The notes below the pieces were generated by a model. It saw nothing but the letters and a program-made list of their open reading frames with translations. It was not told the DNA's origin and made no database searches. DNA of 64,000 bases from Polyodon spathula. Taxonomy: Eukaryota > Chordata > Actinopteri > Acipenseriformes > Polyodontidae. Shown one piece after another: positions 22,829 to 33,167 of the stretch. The translations under genes and the position numbers were made by a program. Each line of letters begins with the position of its first letter. Position 1 is the stretch's first letter. The stretch is from NCBI RefSeq assembly GCF_017654505.1, contig NC_054547.1, positions 20,639,975 to 20,703,974 on the forward strand, in the 5' to 3' direction.

Positions 22829-24132
22829 GAGGTGAATGAGTGCCTGTGTTTGGAGTTATGGAGGATATATTTGCACTTTGTATTTGACAGGCATGGAAAA
22901 CGTTTTACCCATTGGCCAGATGATGCTAATGAAATGTTGCTAGGGGTGGCGGAGCAGATTGTACGTGTCACCAAAGAAAACCAGGCCTCCATGGTGGACA
23001 CTTCCCATGTGGAGAGACAAGTCAGGTATATTGTTTTGCTTGATGTCCATAAAAAGAAATGCAGAGTTAAGCCATGCATTGAGAAAATATAAAATGTATC
23101 TTTGTATATTATTTTTGTCAGTTGAACATATGAATCTAGTATCTGGAACAAGATTGTTTATTTTAGATTAAGTCAAATACTTAATTTTTTTTTCTGTACT
23201 TAAAAGAAAGTACTTAAAAGAAATCCAGGCCATTACCACAAAGGTGAGTCTGAGGCTCATATGTTTTTACAATGTCATGTAAAACAGTCAATTTAACCAA
23301 ACCTGTAGCATTGCTGTTCACTTTTTTTAATAGGATCAGCTCCTAAGTCAAGGGCAGTGTTTGCTGCAAGACTTGTATCTGTTACAGGTACACGGTTGAC
23401 ATTGTAAAGTTAGTTTCCTATTGAAAGCCATAGCAACATAATTCACAATGTAAAATAACTAAAATTGGAAAATTGATAATGGCATTTAATCACTTTTAAA
23501 ATTATTTCAGAAATAAGTAAGCTTTTATTTTAAGTTTAAAAAAAAGTCTAAACTTGCTTGTTTTGACAGCTTCCGGAAGAAATTCTAGAAAAAATATTAA
23601 TGGAGATGGTGCTGGAGGAAAGTGATCCTGCATATTTGAATCTGTCCTTAATATGTGAAAGATTGCATGGCTTGACAGTAAGATTACATTGATAATACTT
23701 TTCAATAATTCTATTGAGTGAAAGTATATTCTTGTTAAGTAGAATGTTTTATGCTGCTTTAATTTAGCCATAGAAACCAAGCAAGCCAGGTAGGCTACAT
23801 GGTCTATTCACGAATGTCTTTAGTTATTATGATGCCCCTGATTGTTTAAAAGTGAAAATCAACTTTATGTATTAGCGAGTTTAAGCAAGGCTTGTTTTGG
23901 GTCCAACAGGTGTACTAGGGAATTACCACAGTTTATGTAATGGCTATGTGTTGATATGTGTTCATGAAGACATTTATTGATGCCTAACGATGATTCTTGC
24001 CTAACATGAACAATTTAGTTTACAAGTCGTGGTAAAAAAGGAATCCTCTGGGGCTTCTATCGTGACCAGTCTCTCATTGGGTACTGCTCACAGGACAGTG
24101 GCATGCAGTATGAAGATATAAGAAAGAGCCAG
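22829..24132 (+). CDS. Multi-exon gene encoding an F-box-like protein (internal exons)
   Basis: Five exons, each with AG before and GT after, join without a stop: 22829-23025, 23207-23243, 23334-23387, 23570-23677 and 24019-24132. The first junction is phase 2 and the rest are phase 0. Exon 1 encodes a helical region (RIYLHFVFDRHGKRFTHWPD, later EMLLGVAEQIVRVTKEN). Exons 2-3 add KYLKEIQAITTK and DQLLSQGQCLLQDLYLLQ. Exon 4 is F-box-like: LPEEILEKILMEMVLEESDP followed by YLNLSLICERLHGLT. Exon 5 reads FTSRGKKGILWGFYRDQSLI, then GYCSQDSG. F-box proteins recruit substrates to SCF ubiquitin ligases through SKP1; that role is only inferred here. The start exon is not found. An exon completing the usual post-F-box region may be missing, so this could be a decayed or alternatively spliced paralogue. 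I do not recognise the gene name. Confidence 0.6.
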
Positions 24133-24639
24133 GTGACTCCCCAACAAACTTGAACAAATATAGTTCATTGAAAATAAAAATAGTTTCAATGGTTTAACTT
24201 GAAACCAAAAGAAAATACTACATCCAACTGCATTATATATTTGTAATAAAGTTCTTTGTTTGCAATTTTGATCTCCTTGTTTGTTTTCATAGTACTTTTG
24301 ACAGGAAAGCAGGACTCAAAACAGATAAATAAGTGCTTTGAAGTAAGAAAAAAAAATCTTCAGACAACTGTGAATGAATGATCTACTTTGTCAGGGCTGC
24401 ATAACTCTGGGGCAAGAAGGTTTTCATTTTTGATCCCCCTGAGGCCTTCATTACCTGATTTGAATTAATTTGCTTAATTGGACAAGTTTAACGCTTTTAT
24501 TTGCTCTTAAGCAGTTGGAGTTTTACAGACAGCTACAAAAACCTGCTGGACTGACTGTAACTCTAGAGGAGCAGAATTGTGCACCACTAAATGTATATAT
24601 TATAGTTGATGTGGGATTTTGACAATTTATGTGTGGGGA

Positions 24640-25050
24640 AATTAAACTCGTTCACTCCAAATGTTTATTAATCAGAGAACACGTGGATGCATTATTACAA
24701 ATATTAACCATCTATCCATCATCAATAACCATCATCGACTTCATCCAATACAGGGTCATGGTGAGCTGGAGCTTAACCCAGCAGACACGGTGCAAGGCAG
24801 GACTCTACTTAGGATGGGACACCATCACTGGCCAACTCTCACAAGCATGCACACAGAGGGCAATTTAGAGTGACCAATGTTGATTGGTGGATGGATGGTT
24901 AATAGTAAGTTTTGGATGAGGGGAGGAAACTGGTGTGCCTGGTGAAAACCAACACTAACACAGGGAGAACATGCAAACTCTCCTGAAACAGGAATCAAAC
25001 CTTGGACCCTGGAGCTTTGAGGCAGCAACACTAACCACCATGCCCATCAA
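24640..25050 (-). repeat. Dispersed fish SINE-like repeat
   Basis: Blocks in order on the plus strand are CAGGGTCATGGTGAGCTGGA, CAAGGCAGGACTCTACTTAG, GGGCAATTTAGAGTGACCAA, GGGAGAACATGCAAACTCTC and a tRNA-like end, GGAATCAAACCTTGGACCCT...GGCAGCAACACTAACCACCA. On the minus strand the last part has a B-box-like GGTTTGATTCC and an A-box-like TGGTTAGTGTTG. This consensus is very common in fish genomes. Confidence 0.7.
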
Positions 25051-25129
25051 GCCAAATATACATGATAATGTAATCAAAAAAATCAACTCCCTTTCTACTA
25101 ATTCATTTATATAAGATATATCACATTAT

Positions 25130-25245
25130 TTTTTTTTTACATACAGTTACCCATTTATACAGTTGCAGCTGTGACCCCCCCTCCTGGGATTGAACACCTA
25201 ACGCTGTGGCCAGAAGTCCAGAGCCCTAACCACTATGCTACCTCT
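25130..25245 (-). repeat. tRNA-derived SINE
   Basis: Minus-strand text begins GGTAGCATAGTGGTTAGGGC, with an A box (TAGCATAGTGG), then GTGTTCAATCCCAGGAGG, with a B box (GTTCAATCC), spaced as in a tRNA. The body CTGTATAAATGGGTAACTGT and a poly-T/A stretch follow. The internal polymerase III promoter seems intact. Confidence 0.75.
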
Positions 25246-25589
25246 TGTGTATGTAATCAAAAAAATCCACTCCCTTTCTACTAATTTATTTATATACCAA
25301 CAAACTTATGTTCAATGATTATAATATTTAATACGAGACCCTAGTTGGATTTTTATTTGCATCACAGCTTGTTATTTAGGGTTTGGGGTTAAGGTTAGGG
25401 TTGGTTTGTCTTTAATTCCACTTTTAGCCACCAGCCGCTCACGCTTCAATACAACTGCACCTTGCTAAGAGACCCATTTAATCACCATCTATGTGACTAC
25501 ATGATAAAACACTTGATTGTGTGTGTTTCACATATGGGCTTAAATTGCTATAGATATTTTTTTAGCTTATACTTTTATTTGAAATAACT

Positions 25590-25742
25590 AGCATTTGTAC
25601 CCATCTATAGAGCTGGGTATTTTACTGGAGCTATCTGAAGTACCTGTCTTAAGGGTGCAGCAGCAGTGCCCTACCTGGGTTTGAACCCTCAGCCCTCTGG
25701 TCAAGAGTCCAGAGCCATAAATATTAATCCACATGCTGGTAT
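25590..25742 (-). repeat. tRNA-derived SINE, decayed
   Basis: The minus strand contains GGCTCTGGACTCTTGACCAG, GAGGGTTCAAACCCAGGTAG (B box) and TACTTCAGATAGCTCCAGTA, then a CAGCTCTATAGATGGGTA body. The A box is damaged. It is the same broad group as the copy at 25130. Confidence 0.7.
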
Positions 25743-25913
25743 ATCTATGTGAACATCTGCAGGAGTGAATATACCTTATATCTTTCACTTCGTGCATGCT
25801 GCAGATTATAGAAAATAAATATATATGTAGTAAAAACTGATTGCAGAATGGTTTACACAGGCCTGTATTTTTATTTTACATCTGCATCTAATTTCATTTT
25901 GTATTTCCTTTAG

Positions 25914-26018
25914 GATATGGAAATACATGGCACAGAGATATTTAGCTATGACATACAAACTCCATTGCCATATGTGCCACACACATCTGTGTTGGGCCAG
26001 GTTACATGGAACTTATAA
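25914..26018 (+). CDS. Candidate terminal exon of the F-box-like gene
   Basis: A good acceptor (TTCATTTTGTATTTCCTTTAG) precedes an exon that reads in phase 0 DMEIHGTEIFSYDIQTPLPY, then VPHTSVLGQVTWNL and TAA. This phase fits the donor at 24132. No motif is known in these 34 residues and no clear AATAAA follows nearby, so it may also be chance. Confidence 0.4.
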   Translation, partial: DMEIHGTEIFSYDIQTPLPYVPHTSVLGQVTWNL

Positions 26019-26224
26019 AAGGGATGATCCTTGTGGGATACTCACAGACAAAAAGCAGGTCAACATGATATAACCAAAGGGACTTAAACAAAGGGATAAT
26101 TCAACTTTGATAAATCAATTGGAATATCAGCTTAAAGGACAGAAAAAAAAACTGGGATGCATATAATATGAGTGACTAAACTACCTGAACTTCAGCTTCC
26201 TATATTTTATTGCATATACCTGAG

Positions 26225-26325
26225 CTTAAAAAAAAAAAAAAAAAAAACAATTACCAAGGTTTGAACTTGCAACATAACATATTTGAGGAGCATAGAGCTT
26301 TAGCCTGCTGCACCACTGGGCAGTT
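26225..26325 (-). repeat. tRNA-derived SINE fragment
   Basis: The minus strand reads CCCAGTGGTGCAGCAGGCTA (A-box-like TGGTGCAGCAGG), then GCAAGTTCAAACCTTGG (B box) and a T run, the complement of the poly-A at 26229-26247. It lies between the F-box-like gene and the Gypsy element. Confidence 0.6.
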
Positions 26326-26541
26326 GATGAAATGTGTTAATTTTTTAAGCTTACATCCATCCCTGATCAGCTTTTGCTGAAAACAGGTTTCTGCTCGATT
26401 CTAGAAATGCTCTATTTCCTGTTTGAAAATTTCTGGTTTCCTGTTTGGTAGAATGTAGTGATCCAGCCAGATTGTTCCCCCAAGAACTGATCTAGGATCA
26501 GTGAGAGAAACAAAAAGCTCACCTCTGAGTTCTAGCAGCAG
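26326..26541. other. Spacer before the Gypsy gag
   Basis: About 200 bases with no similarity to the LTR-like sequence at the other end of the element. A 5' LTR and primer-binding site were therefore not identified. Confidence 0.5.
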
Positions 26542-27380
26542 ATGGCGGGAGCCTTTCTCGAGGCTTCGGCCCAGCAGCAGTCAACCCCAGGGCCCAAGCT
26601 CACCGCCGAACTCCAGCTGCTGATGACGGAAGTTAGTCTCGGCCCCCTAGCTCAGCGGCAGCCCGCACTCAAGCAATGAGACATGGACACTGCCACAGCT
26701 CCGAGCCACACTGGCGAGCGTCACTCTCGCCTCATCAAGCCGGGGGAAGTTTAGCGGGACATCACACTGGGAAACTTACATGACAAAGTTCCAAATGATT
26801 GCCCGGTTCAACGGATGGACGGTTTCAGAAAAAACAGCCCACCTGGTAACAGCTCTAGACGGTCTGGGGGAACAAGCGTCACTTGACCTGCCCTATGGAC
26901 AAGAATTGGAATTTGACACATTGTGCATTGCCCTTCAGCATCGCTTCGGAAAAAGACTCCCTGAACTAGAGCTCTATGACCGGCTATACGCCAGGAAAAA
27001 AGGTTGGAGAGAAGCTGGGCACCTTGGCTGCGGACATTGAACATTTGGCATGCCATGCCTTCAAAGACACGCCACCTGATCACACCGAACAGCTTGCCTT
27101 CGACCTATTCATCTGTGGCCTCTTTCCTAGCGAGCTGTGCTGCCATGTCCGTCTGGCCCACCCAAGCTCCGTCTCTCAGACACTTGAGAAGGTGGAGGAA
27201 ATGGAGAGCATCTTAATGGAAGAGTTCAGGGCCAGACGCCATAGCGGAACCAAAACCGTAGGGGGAACCCGAAGGGAAGGCCGTCTGTGCCACCCAGCCC
27301 GCAGAGCCAGAGCAACCATGGAAACCACCAAACTGCCAACAGTATCACCGGCCCTTCACCAAGTCGAGACCCCAGCTTGA
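26542..27380 (+). pseudogene. Gypsy-type gag, frameshifted
   Basis: ATG at 26542 opens MAGAFLEASAQQQSTPGPKL, which meets a TGA near 26677. Reading resumes in another frame with KFSGTSHWETYMTKFQMIAR, the capsid-like start, and continues with AAHLVTALDGL-type text, FDTLCIALQHRFGK and LYDRLYARKK. A shift at about 27000 leads to GEKLGTLAADIEHLACHAFK and LAFDLFICGLFPSELCCHVR, the typical Gypsy gag C-terminal half, ending near 27380. There is no clear CCHC knuckle. In the family this protein forms the particle. It cannot be made intact here. Confidence 0.8.
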
Positions 27381-27540
27381 TGCTACTAAGGCACCACAGC
27401 CTCCCAATCCGCCGGGAAACGCCAGCGGTTCGGCATAGTGGAGGAACTGCCAACCCGTCTTACAGCACCCTCCAAATCATTTACCCTTGGGTTCATCAGG
27501 TGTATGGGACAAGGGAGAAGCCTGCATATCCAGTGCCAGC

Positions 27541-28186
27541 TTAACAGGTTCCAGTTACAGGTCTGGTCGACACCAGATCCACCATTAGCCTGTTATGCCC
27601 CGACACCCTTCCTACGGACAAAGGGGGGAACCTAGAAGTGTGGCACCCCACTACAGCCAGGATTAAGATAGTCACTGGCCAAATGGCACCCATCCACAGC
27701 AAACAAGTTCTACAGATCCGTCTGGGGGACCTCCTATTGGCCCACAAATTCTGGCTTGCTGACATTGGGGACCCGTGCATCCTAGGCTTAGATTTACTCT
27801 CTAAGGTTAGAGCATGTTTGGACTTAGGCACCTCAGTCCTCCGGATCGGCCACCACCATCTGCCCATGGGGTCCGGAGCAGAGCTGCTACCAGGGGTCCA
27901 CGAGACACTGGGCCTCCAACGACATAGCCCTGTCACAGACACCACCGAAGCCATGCTCCGCCCCGAGCAAAGGGCCGCCGCAATCATGCCAACTCAGACT
28001 GAAAACTTGCCTACCATCGGCACCGACATTGAACCCCTGGAGCTGGAAGGAGCAGTAGCTGAGCTATGGAAATATAGCCGCATTTCGGCCTATCTTCCAA
28101 AGACCAGAAGTCACTACGCCACCTCTTGCATGAGTTCTGCAATGTCTTCTCCCCTAACTCCCAGGACTATGCCCGCACCAGGTTAG
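27541..28186 (+). pseudogene. Gypsy protease and linker to RT
   Basis: The reading VPVTGLVDTRSTISLLCPDT is the aspartic protease start, but the catalytic DTG is DTR, a substitution expected to kill activity. The second conserved stretch is WLADIGDPCILGLDLLSKVR. The frame at 27638-28186 stays open through a linker (DIEPLELEGAVAELWKYSRI) to the beginning of RT. Confidence 0.8.
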
Positions 28187-28690
28187 TTCTACACACCATT
28201 GACACCGGCTCCACATGCCCAATCCGCGAACGGCCTCGCCGCCCGCTACTGGCCAAGAAGGAGGCTGCTGAAAGGATGATGTGAGAGATGGCTGCCGCCG
28301 GATTCATCGAGCCATCGGACAGTCATTGGGTGGCCCCTGCCCTCTAATAAATAAGAAGGACGGGATCTACCGGTTCTGTGTAGACTATCGCCAACTCAAC
28401 GCGGTCACCCGCAAGGACTCTTACCCACTTCCCCGGATCGATGAGGCCCTAGACTGCCTCTCCTGGTCTTTTTGGTTCAGCTCCTTGGACCTCCAGAGTG
28501 AGTAGAGGCAAGTGGAACTAGGTGCAGCTGCACGTCCCAAAACGGCTTTCTCCCTCAGACAAGGGCTGTGGCAGTTCATGGTCATGCCCTACTGACTGTG
28601 CAACGCTCCCGCTACCTTTGAGCGTTTAATGGAAACAGTCCATCAGTGGAAGTTAGTCGGACAGCGACCTCGTAAGGAGAACCTTGCCCG
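28187..28690 (+). pseudogene. Gypsy reverse transcriptase, catalytic motif deleted
   Basis: RT N-terminal blocks are clear: DTGSTCPIRERPRRPLLAKK (TGA shortly after), AAAGFIEPSDSHWVAP, then INKKDGIYRFCVDYRQLNAV and DSYPLPRIDEALDCL. FSSLDLQSE is followed by TAG where a Tyr is expected, then RQVELG and TAFSLRQGLWQFMVMPY. After CNAPATFERLMETV the text jumps to a region just before the integrase. The YVDD-type motif and all of RNase H are therefore deleted. Confidence 0.8.
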
Positions 28691-29480
28691 TCTCTCCCCC
28701 ACAGTCAAGGTGCTCTATGGCCAATGGGAAGGTTTGGAAACCAAAGAAGGCATCCTGTACTGGCGAGACCCTGCCAAAGACTCTCACCGCTCACACAACT
28801 CGTAGTTCCACAGAACCTCCAGCCCGAAGTCCTCTGAGTCATGTATGGCGGCCCTGGTATTGGCCACTCTACACTGCAGCAGTAATAAGTGGGGGGTACC
28901 CCTTGAGCTAGTGGGGATCGATGTCCTACGCCCATCCCCCTGCACAGATTATGGCAACTGTTACATTCTCGTGGCTATGGACTACTTTACGAAGTGGCCC
29001 GAGGCGTAGGCGGTGCCCGATCAAGGCGCCACCACCTGTGCCGATGCCCTATTGGAGTGGATATTCTGCCAGTTCAGGGTCCCCAAAGAGTTACACAGCG
29101 ACCAGGGAAGAAACTTTGAATCCCAGGTCCTTTGTAGGGCTTGTGACCGTCTCGGTATTCGCAAAACCCAGACAACGCCTCTCCACCCTCAGAGCAATGT
29201 GTTGGTAGAGCGTTTTAATACAACGCTGTCGACCCAGCTGGTGATCCTGACCTCCAGACATCGACTGGGATATTCACTTGCCCTTGACACTCCTGACTTA
29301 CCGGACTGCCACCCATGAATCTACGGGCTGCAACCCAGCAGCCCTAATGTTTGGCCATGAGCTGTGCACCCCAGTTGAGATACAGTTTGGGAAACTACTG
29401 GAATCGGAGTTGAGGGAGGGCCAGACCGGAATATCTGACCACTCTCCAAGAATACCTGAAAACTGCAACTGAAAACCCTT
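28691..29480 (+). pseudogene. Gypsy integrase, decayed
   Basis: The core contains CYILVAMDYFTKWPEA (catalytic Asp, then a TAG), CQFRVPKELHSDQGRNFESQ (second Asp) and HPQSNVLVERFNTTLSTQ (Glu), all in order. YRTATHESTGCNPAALMFGH and CTPVEIQFGKLLESELREGQ follow. Frames change near 28920, 29010 and 29280. The C-terminal domain is deleted in this copy but is present in the inverted copy at 31250-31430. Confidence 0.8.
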
Positions 29481-30205
29481 TATCAGATTGTGGTGCTGCA
29501 TGGAGACCATCTGTCTCACTACCTAGGAAATAATTCCAAGGACCCCGTAGCTGACCACCCATCCTGGCAAAGCCCCCACACCGATACTGCTCGTGCCTTG
29601 CTGGGCTCAGAGCCTGCCCACTCTGGGTCTGCACCGACCAGCCGCTGCCGTGTCGTTCCCCCCCTGAGCCTGACTCCGAGCCTGCTACGACTGGGACCAG
29701 ACAGCAGACCGTGCACCGGAGCCAGCATAGGCAGCCAGCTCGTTTTAGTCGCTGACTACTTGTTTATGTCCAGCCGGGATGGCTGGAAGTGGGAGGCAAT
29801 GTATCAAGCTGGACCTGAAGCTAGAGCTACCGTCCTCTGTCCGACGGCTTCGGGACACTTGGTGTAGAGACTCATTTGCATACACCAGAGCAAAGAACTA
29901 TGGGGAGGTACTCGCTCTGTTGCGGGGTCCCGTTCCCTGATTATTATCCAAAATTATAAATGTTATTGTGTTAAAATTGAGAAATGTAGGTCAGTCACCG
30001 TCATGTCGCCGTCTAGTCCACATATGCCCCTTCCCCTCTGTGCTGTCTGTCAGTGGTTTGTTTTCCCCAGTCTCTGTTGTGAAGATGTGCTGTGTTTTTA
30101 AGGATTGCTGGGAATTAAATAAAAAGCTCTTCTGCTAAAGATTCATTGCAGTCTCTTTCATTGAACCCATGCAAGCAGAAATGCTAGAATACCTTATCAT
30201 TATGA
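29370..30205 (+). repeat. Left arm of a large inverted repeat (Gypsy 3' part)
   Basis: From GTGCACCCCAGTTGAGATAC to ACCTTATCATTATGA this arm pairs with the reverse complement of 30479-31541. Matching stretches are almost identical over hundreds of bases, for example TATGTCCAGCCGGGATGGCT and CAAAATTATAAATGTTATTG. It includes the integrase end and the probable 3' LTR region with a polyadenylation signal in AATTAAATAAAAAGCTC. It lacks about 230 bases present in the right arm, after CTCTCCAAGAA. Confidence 0.85.
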
Positions 30206-30374
30206 ACCTTATATTTATGAACACATCTAGCATTTGCATAGCAGAAACACCTTATTTAAATAAAAAAATAGGTGTGGGACACATTGCTGCTGGTCCAGTT
30301 AAAAACCCAACTGTATAAATGGGTAATTGTATGTCACAATTGTAAGTTGGCCTGGATAAGTGTGTCTGCTAAAA

Positions 30375-30439
<65 letters not shown>

Positions 30440-30478
30440 GCGTGCATGGTTAGTATTTGAATGGGAGACTGCCTTGCA
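30206..30478 (+). repeat. SINE with (AAT)n and a 5S rRNA-like end, palindrome spacer
   Basis: The spacer contains GGTGTGGGACACATTGCTGC, CCCAACTGTATAAATGGGTA and GGCCTGGATAAGTGTGTCTG, then (AAT)n at about 30375-30437. It ends GCATGGTTAGTATTTGAATG followed by GGAGACTGCC. That last part resembles the internal promoter region of 5S rRNA (TGGTTAGTACTTGGATGGGA). The same unit recurs at 31610-31800. Confidence 0.75.
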
Positions 30479-31541
30479 TCATAATGATAAGGTATTCTAG
30501 CATTTCTGCTTGCATGGGTTCAATGAAAGAGACTGCAATGAATCTTTAGCAGAAGAGCTTTTTACTTAATTCCCAGCAATCCTTAAAAACACAGCACATC
30601 TTCACAACAGAGACTGGGGAAAACAAGCCACTGACAGACAGCACAGAGGGGAAGGGGCATACATGGACTAGACGGCGACATGTCGGTGACTGACCTACAT
30701 TTCTCAATTTTAACACAATAACATTTATAATTTTGGATAATAATCAGGGAACGGGACCCCGCAACAGCACGACTACCTCCCCATAGTTCTTTGCTCTGGT
30801 GTATGCAAATGAGTCTCTACACCAAGTGTCCCGAAGCCGTCGGACAGAGGACGGTAGCTCTAGCTTCAGGTCCAGCTTGATACACTGCCTCCCGCTTCCA
30901 GCCATCCCGGCTGGACATAAACAAGTAGTCAGCAACTGAAACGAGCTGGCTGCCTATGCTGGCTCCGGTGCACGGTCTGCTGTCTGGTCCCAGTCGTAGC
31001 AGGTTCGGAGTCAGGCGAGGCAGGGGGGGGGGAAATGACACGGCAGCGGCTGGTCGGTGCAGACCCAGAGTCGGCAGGCTCTGAGCCCAGCAAGGCACGA
31101 GCAGTATCGGTGTGGGGGCTTTGCCAGGATGGGTGGTCAGCTACGGGGTCCTTGGAATTATTTCCTAGGTAGTGAGCCAGACGGTCTCCATGCAGCACCA
31201 CAATTCGATTCAGGGTGCAGAGTCTCACGCGGTAGACCACCTCTGTCAGACGCTCAAGGACTTGGCAGGATCCTTCCCAGGCGCTATCCAGCTTAGGGCT
31301 GAGTCCTTTCTTGCGCCGCGGACAGTACACCCAGACCAGCTCACCTGCTTGGAACCCTCGGTCTTGGGCATGGTGGTCGTAGGCCCGTTTCTGTCAGACT
31401 CTGGCCCCCTGTAGATGTTCCTGGGCAAAGGTGTGAGCAGTTTTCAGGCGTTCTTGGAGAGTGGTCAGAGCGGTCTGGCCCTCCCTCAACTCCGATTCCG
31501 GTAGTTTCCCAAACTGTATCTCAACTGGGGTGCACAGTATA
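30479..31541 (-). mobile_element. Inverted Gypsy copy: integrase C-terminus and 3' end
   Basis: This is the right arm of the palindrome. Read on the minus strand from 31541 it gives the integrase end with VEIQFGKLPESELREGQTAL, then GELVWVYCPRRKKGLSPKLD, SAWEGSCQVLERLTEVVYRV and RLCTLNRIVVLHGDRLAHYL, the GPY/F-type C-terminal domain of Gypsy integrase. It continues into a Pro/Ser-rich tail and the LTR-like end. Stops are present but the open piece at 30929-31330 is long. It starts abruptly at 31541 and has no gag or RT. Confidence 0.85.
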
Positions 31542-31609
31542 TATACGGTAGTTCTTCATAAAAGTTAGAAAAGCTTGTCGGAAACAGCATCTGTGCTCCT
31601 GATTGGAGG

Positions 31610-31729
31610 GTTGTGAGTTCAATCACAGGTGTGGGACACATGGCTGCTGGTCCAGTTAAAAACCCGACTGTATAAATGGGTAATTGTATGTCACAACTGT
31701 ACGTTGGCCTGGATAAGTGTGTCTGCTAA

Positions 31730-31761
<32 letters not shown>

Positions 31762-31800
31762 GCGTGCATGGTTAGTATTTGAATGGGAGACTGCCTTGCA
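31610..31800 (+). repeat. SINE with (AAT)n and 5S rRNA-like end, second copy
   Basis: It contains a B box (GAGTTCAATCA) in GGGTTGTGAGTTCAATCACA, then the same body as 30260, (AAT)n at about 31731-31758, and GCATGGTTAGTATTTGAATG with GGAGACTGCCTTGCA. Both copies carry the same 5S-like extension in the same position, so they share an origin. This copy keeps more of its tRNA-like head. Confidence 0.75.
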
Positions 31801-33167
31801 ATAGCAGATACTTTAAACTTTTCTTTGGCATTTTACTCCAAGATGGACGTCGAGGATATATGCAGGTAAACAGCGTTTAACCACTTTGAATTTGGGCAAT
31901 ATATCTTTTAACCACTTCTCATATAAGGGATACAGAGTTTACTCACTTCTACTCTCCTGTGATGTGCAAATCCTGTGTTAAAGACAATGTATTTTAACGG
32001 TGAGCGTCTGTGTTGTGTTCAGAGAATGTGAGCGGAGCGAAGCGGTGACAATTCCGTTCACTGCTCATAACAATATCCTCCGCTCTAATCCGCTCCCCTG
32101 CTCCAGACAAAATGTGTATATATATATATATGTGTGTGTAAATAAACTAGTTGTTTTTCCCCCAATCGTGTTGCTGATTGCAGATGAAAAGATGTATTGC
32201 ACATTCAGAAAGGAATATCATTTAATTGTCCTTATAAATCATATACCTTGACCCAACCGAAATAATAATATTAAAAAAACAACTATGCAAAAAAGCCGAC
32301 ATAAAGTGCTCAGAGAAGTTGTAGTGGTGGTTTAAAAGATTAGCTGCATTACTGCTTGTTTAAAATGAAAGGGACTGTGCCTTTAATGATTCCGGCTTCA
32401 CCCTCTAGAGGGCAGAGGTCAGTTTACCAGCACAAAAGGACTATGTGTAACCAACCAACCAACCAACCACAGCTAAACTTTATTAAGCACCCCAAAGGGA
32501 AGCTAGGAAGGTTCCAGAGAGATTGTTAGCCGGCAGGGAAATCCAGGAGCCACAGCTTAAGGAGTTGGGTAACTAAATAAACTTGGAGTTGAGAAAGACA
32601 GTTTGTTATATTTAAAACGGCCTTAAACTAAAACATTCAATGTGCTTGTGGGCTGTTGTGACTGTGAATTATTGCATTCTACACAGGAAGAAGCCTAAAT
32701 CTGGACTTAGTGAAATTACAGAGACTGAACTGATTTTATTTAAAAGTTACATGACTATTTCCTAACATTTTGTGGTGTTATCTAAAGTATAGGTTACATA
32801 GACTGATTCCAATAAGCATTGTCTTTTTGTTTGGTTTTATTTTAGAATTATTAAAAGGGCAGTTTTGTTGTAAAGTTATAAATAAAAGTAAGAAATAATT
32901 ATCAGGGGCAGCTGCAAGTTGGAGACAGTCTAAACAAGTGAAACTCTTTATGTAAGTGCTCTTCCAGTGATAAGGCTACTGTGGATGTCGGTGCACTGAA
33001 TAGGTTTGTTGGTTTTTATGGGTTTGTCTCATTGATTGTAACCAATTGTAAACCTGTGACTCCCAGTTTCTGTGCTGAACCAAAATATTTTATATTAAAT
33101 AAGCCACTTAATAATCAAAGTAACAGGGTTAAGTTTAATAAATAATACACCTGATGTCATTTGATAG
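31801..33167. other. No gene recognised
   Basis: Unremarkable sequence with an AT run at 32116-32131 and (AACC)n at about 32450-32468. The frame at 32000-32251 has no motif. Confidence 0.5.

Larger units (their letters stand above)
24133..25913. other. Probable intron with SINE-type repeats
   Basis: If exon 25914-26018 belongs to the F-box-like gene, this is its last intron of about 1.8 kb. It holds the repeats at 24640-25050, 25130-25245 and 25590-25742. No further exon with suitable borders was seen. Confidence 0.45.

Noticed and set aside
25130..25245. A functional tRNA gene
   Set aside because: A and B boxes are present but there is no cloverleaf with paired acceptor stem. The body and tail are those of a SINE.
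29961..30169. A defined 209-bp Gypsy LTR
   Set aside because: TG...CA borders can be drawn, but no 5' copy and no target duplication were found, so the borders are guesswork.
30437..30475. 5S rRNA gene
   Set aside because: Only about 35 bases resemble 5S rRNA. It is part of a SINE-type repeat and also occurs at 31758.
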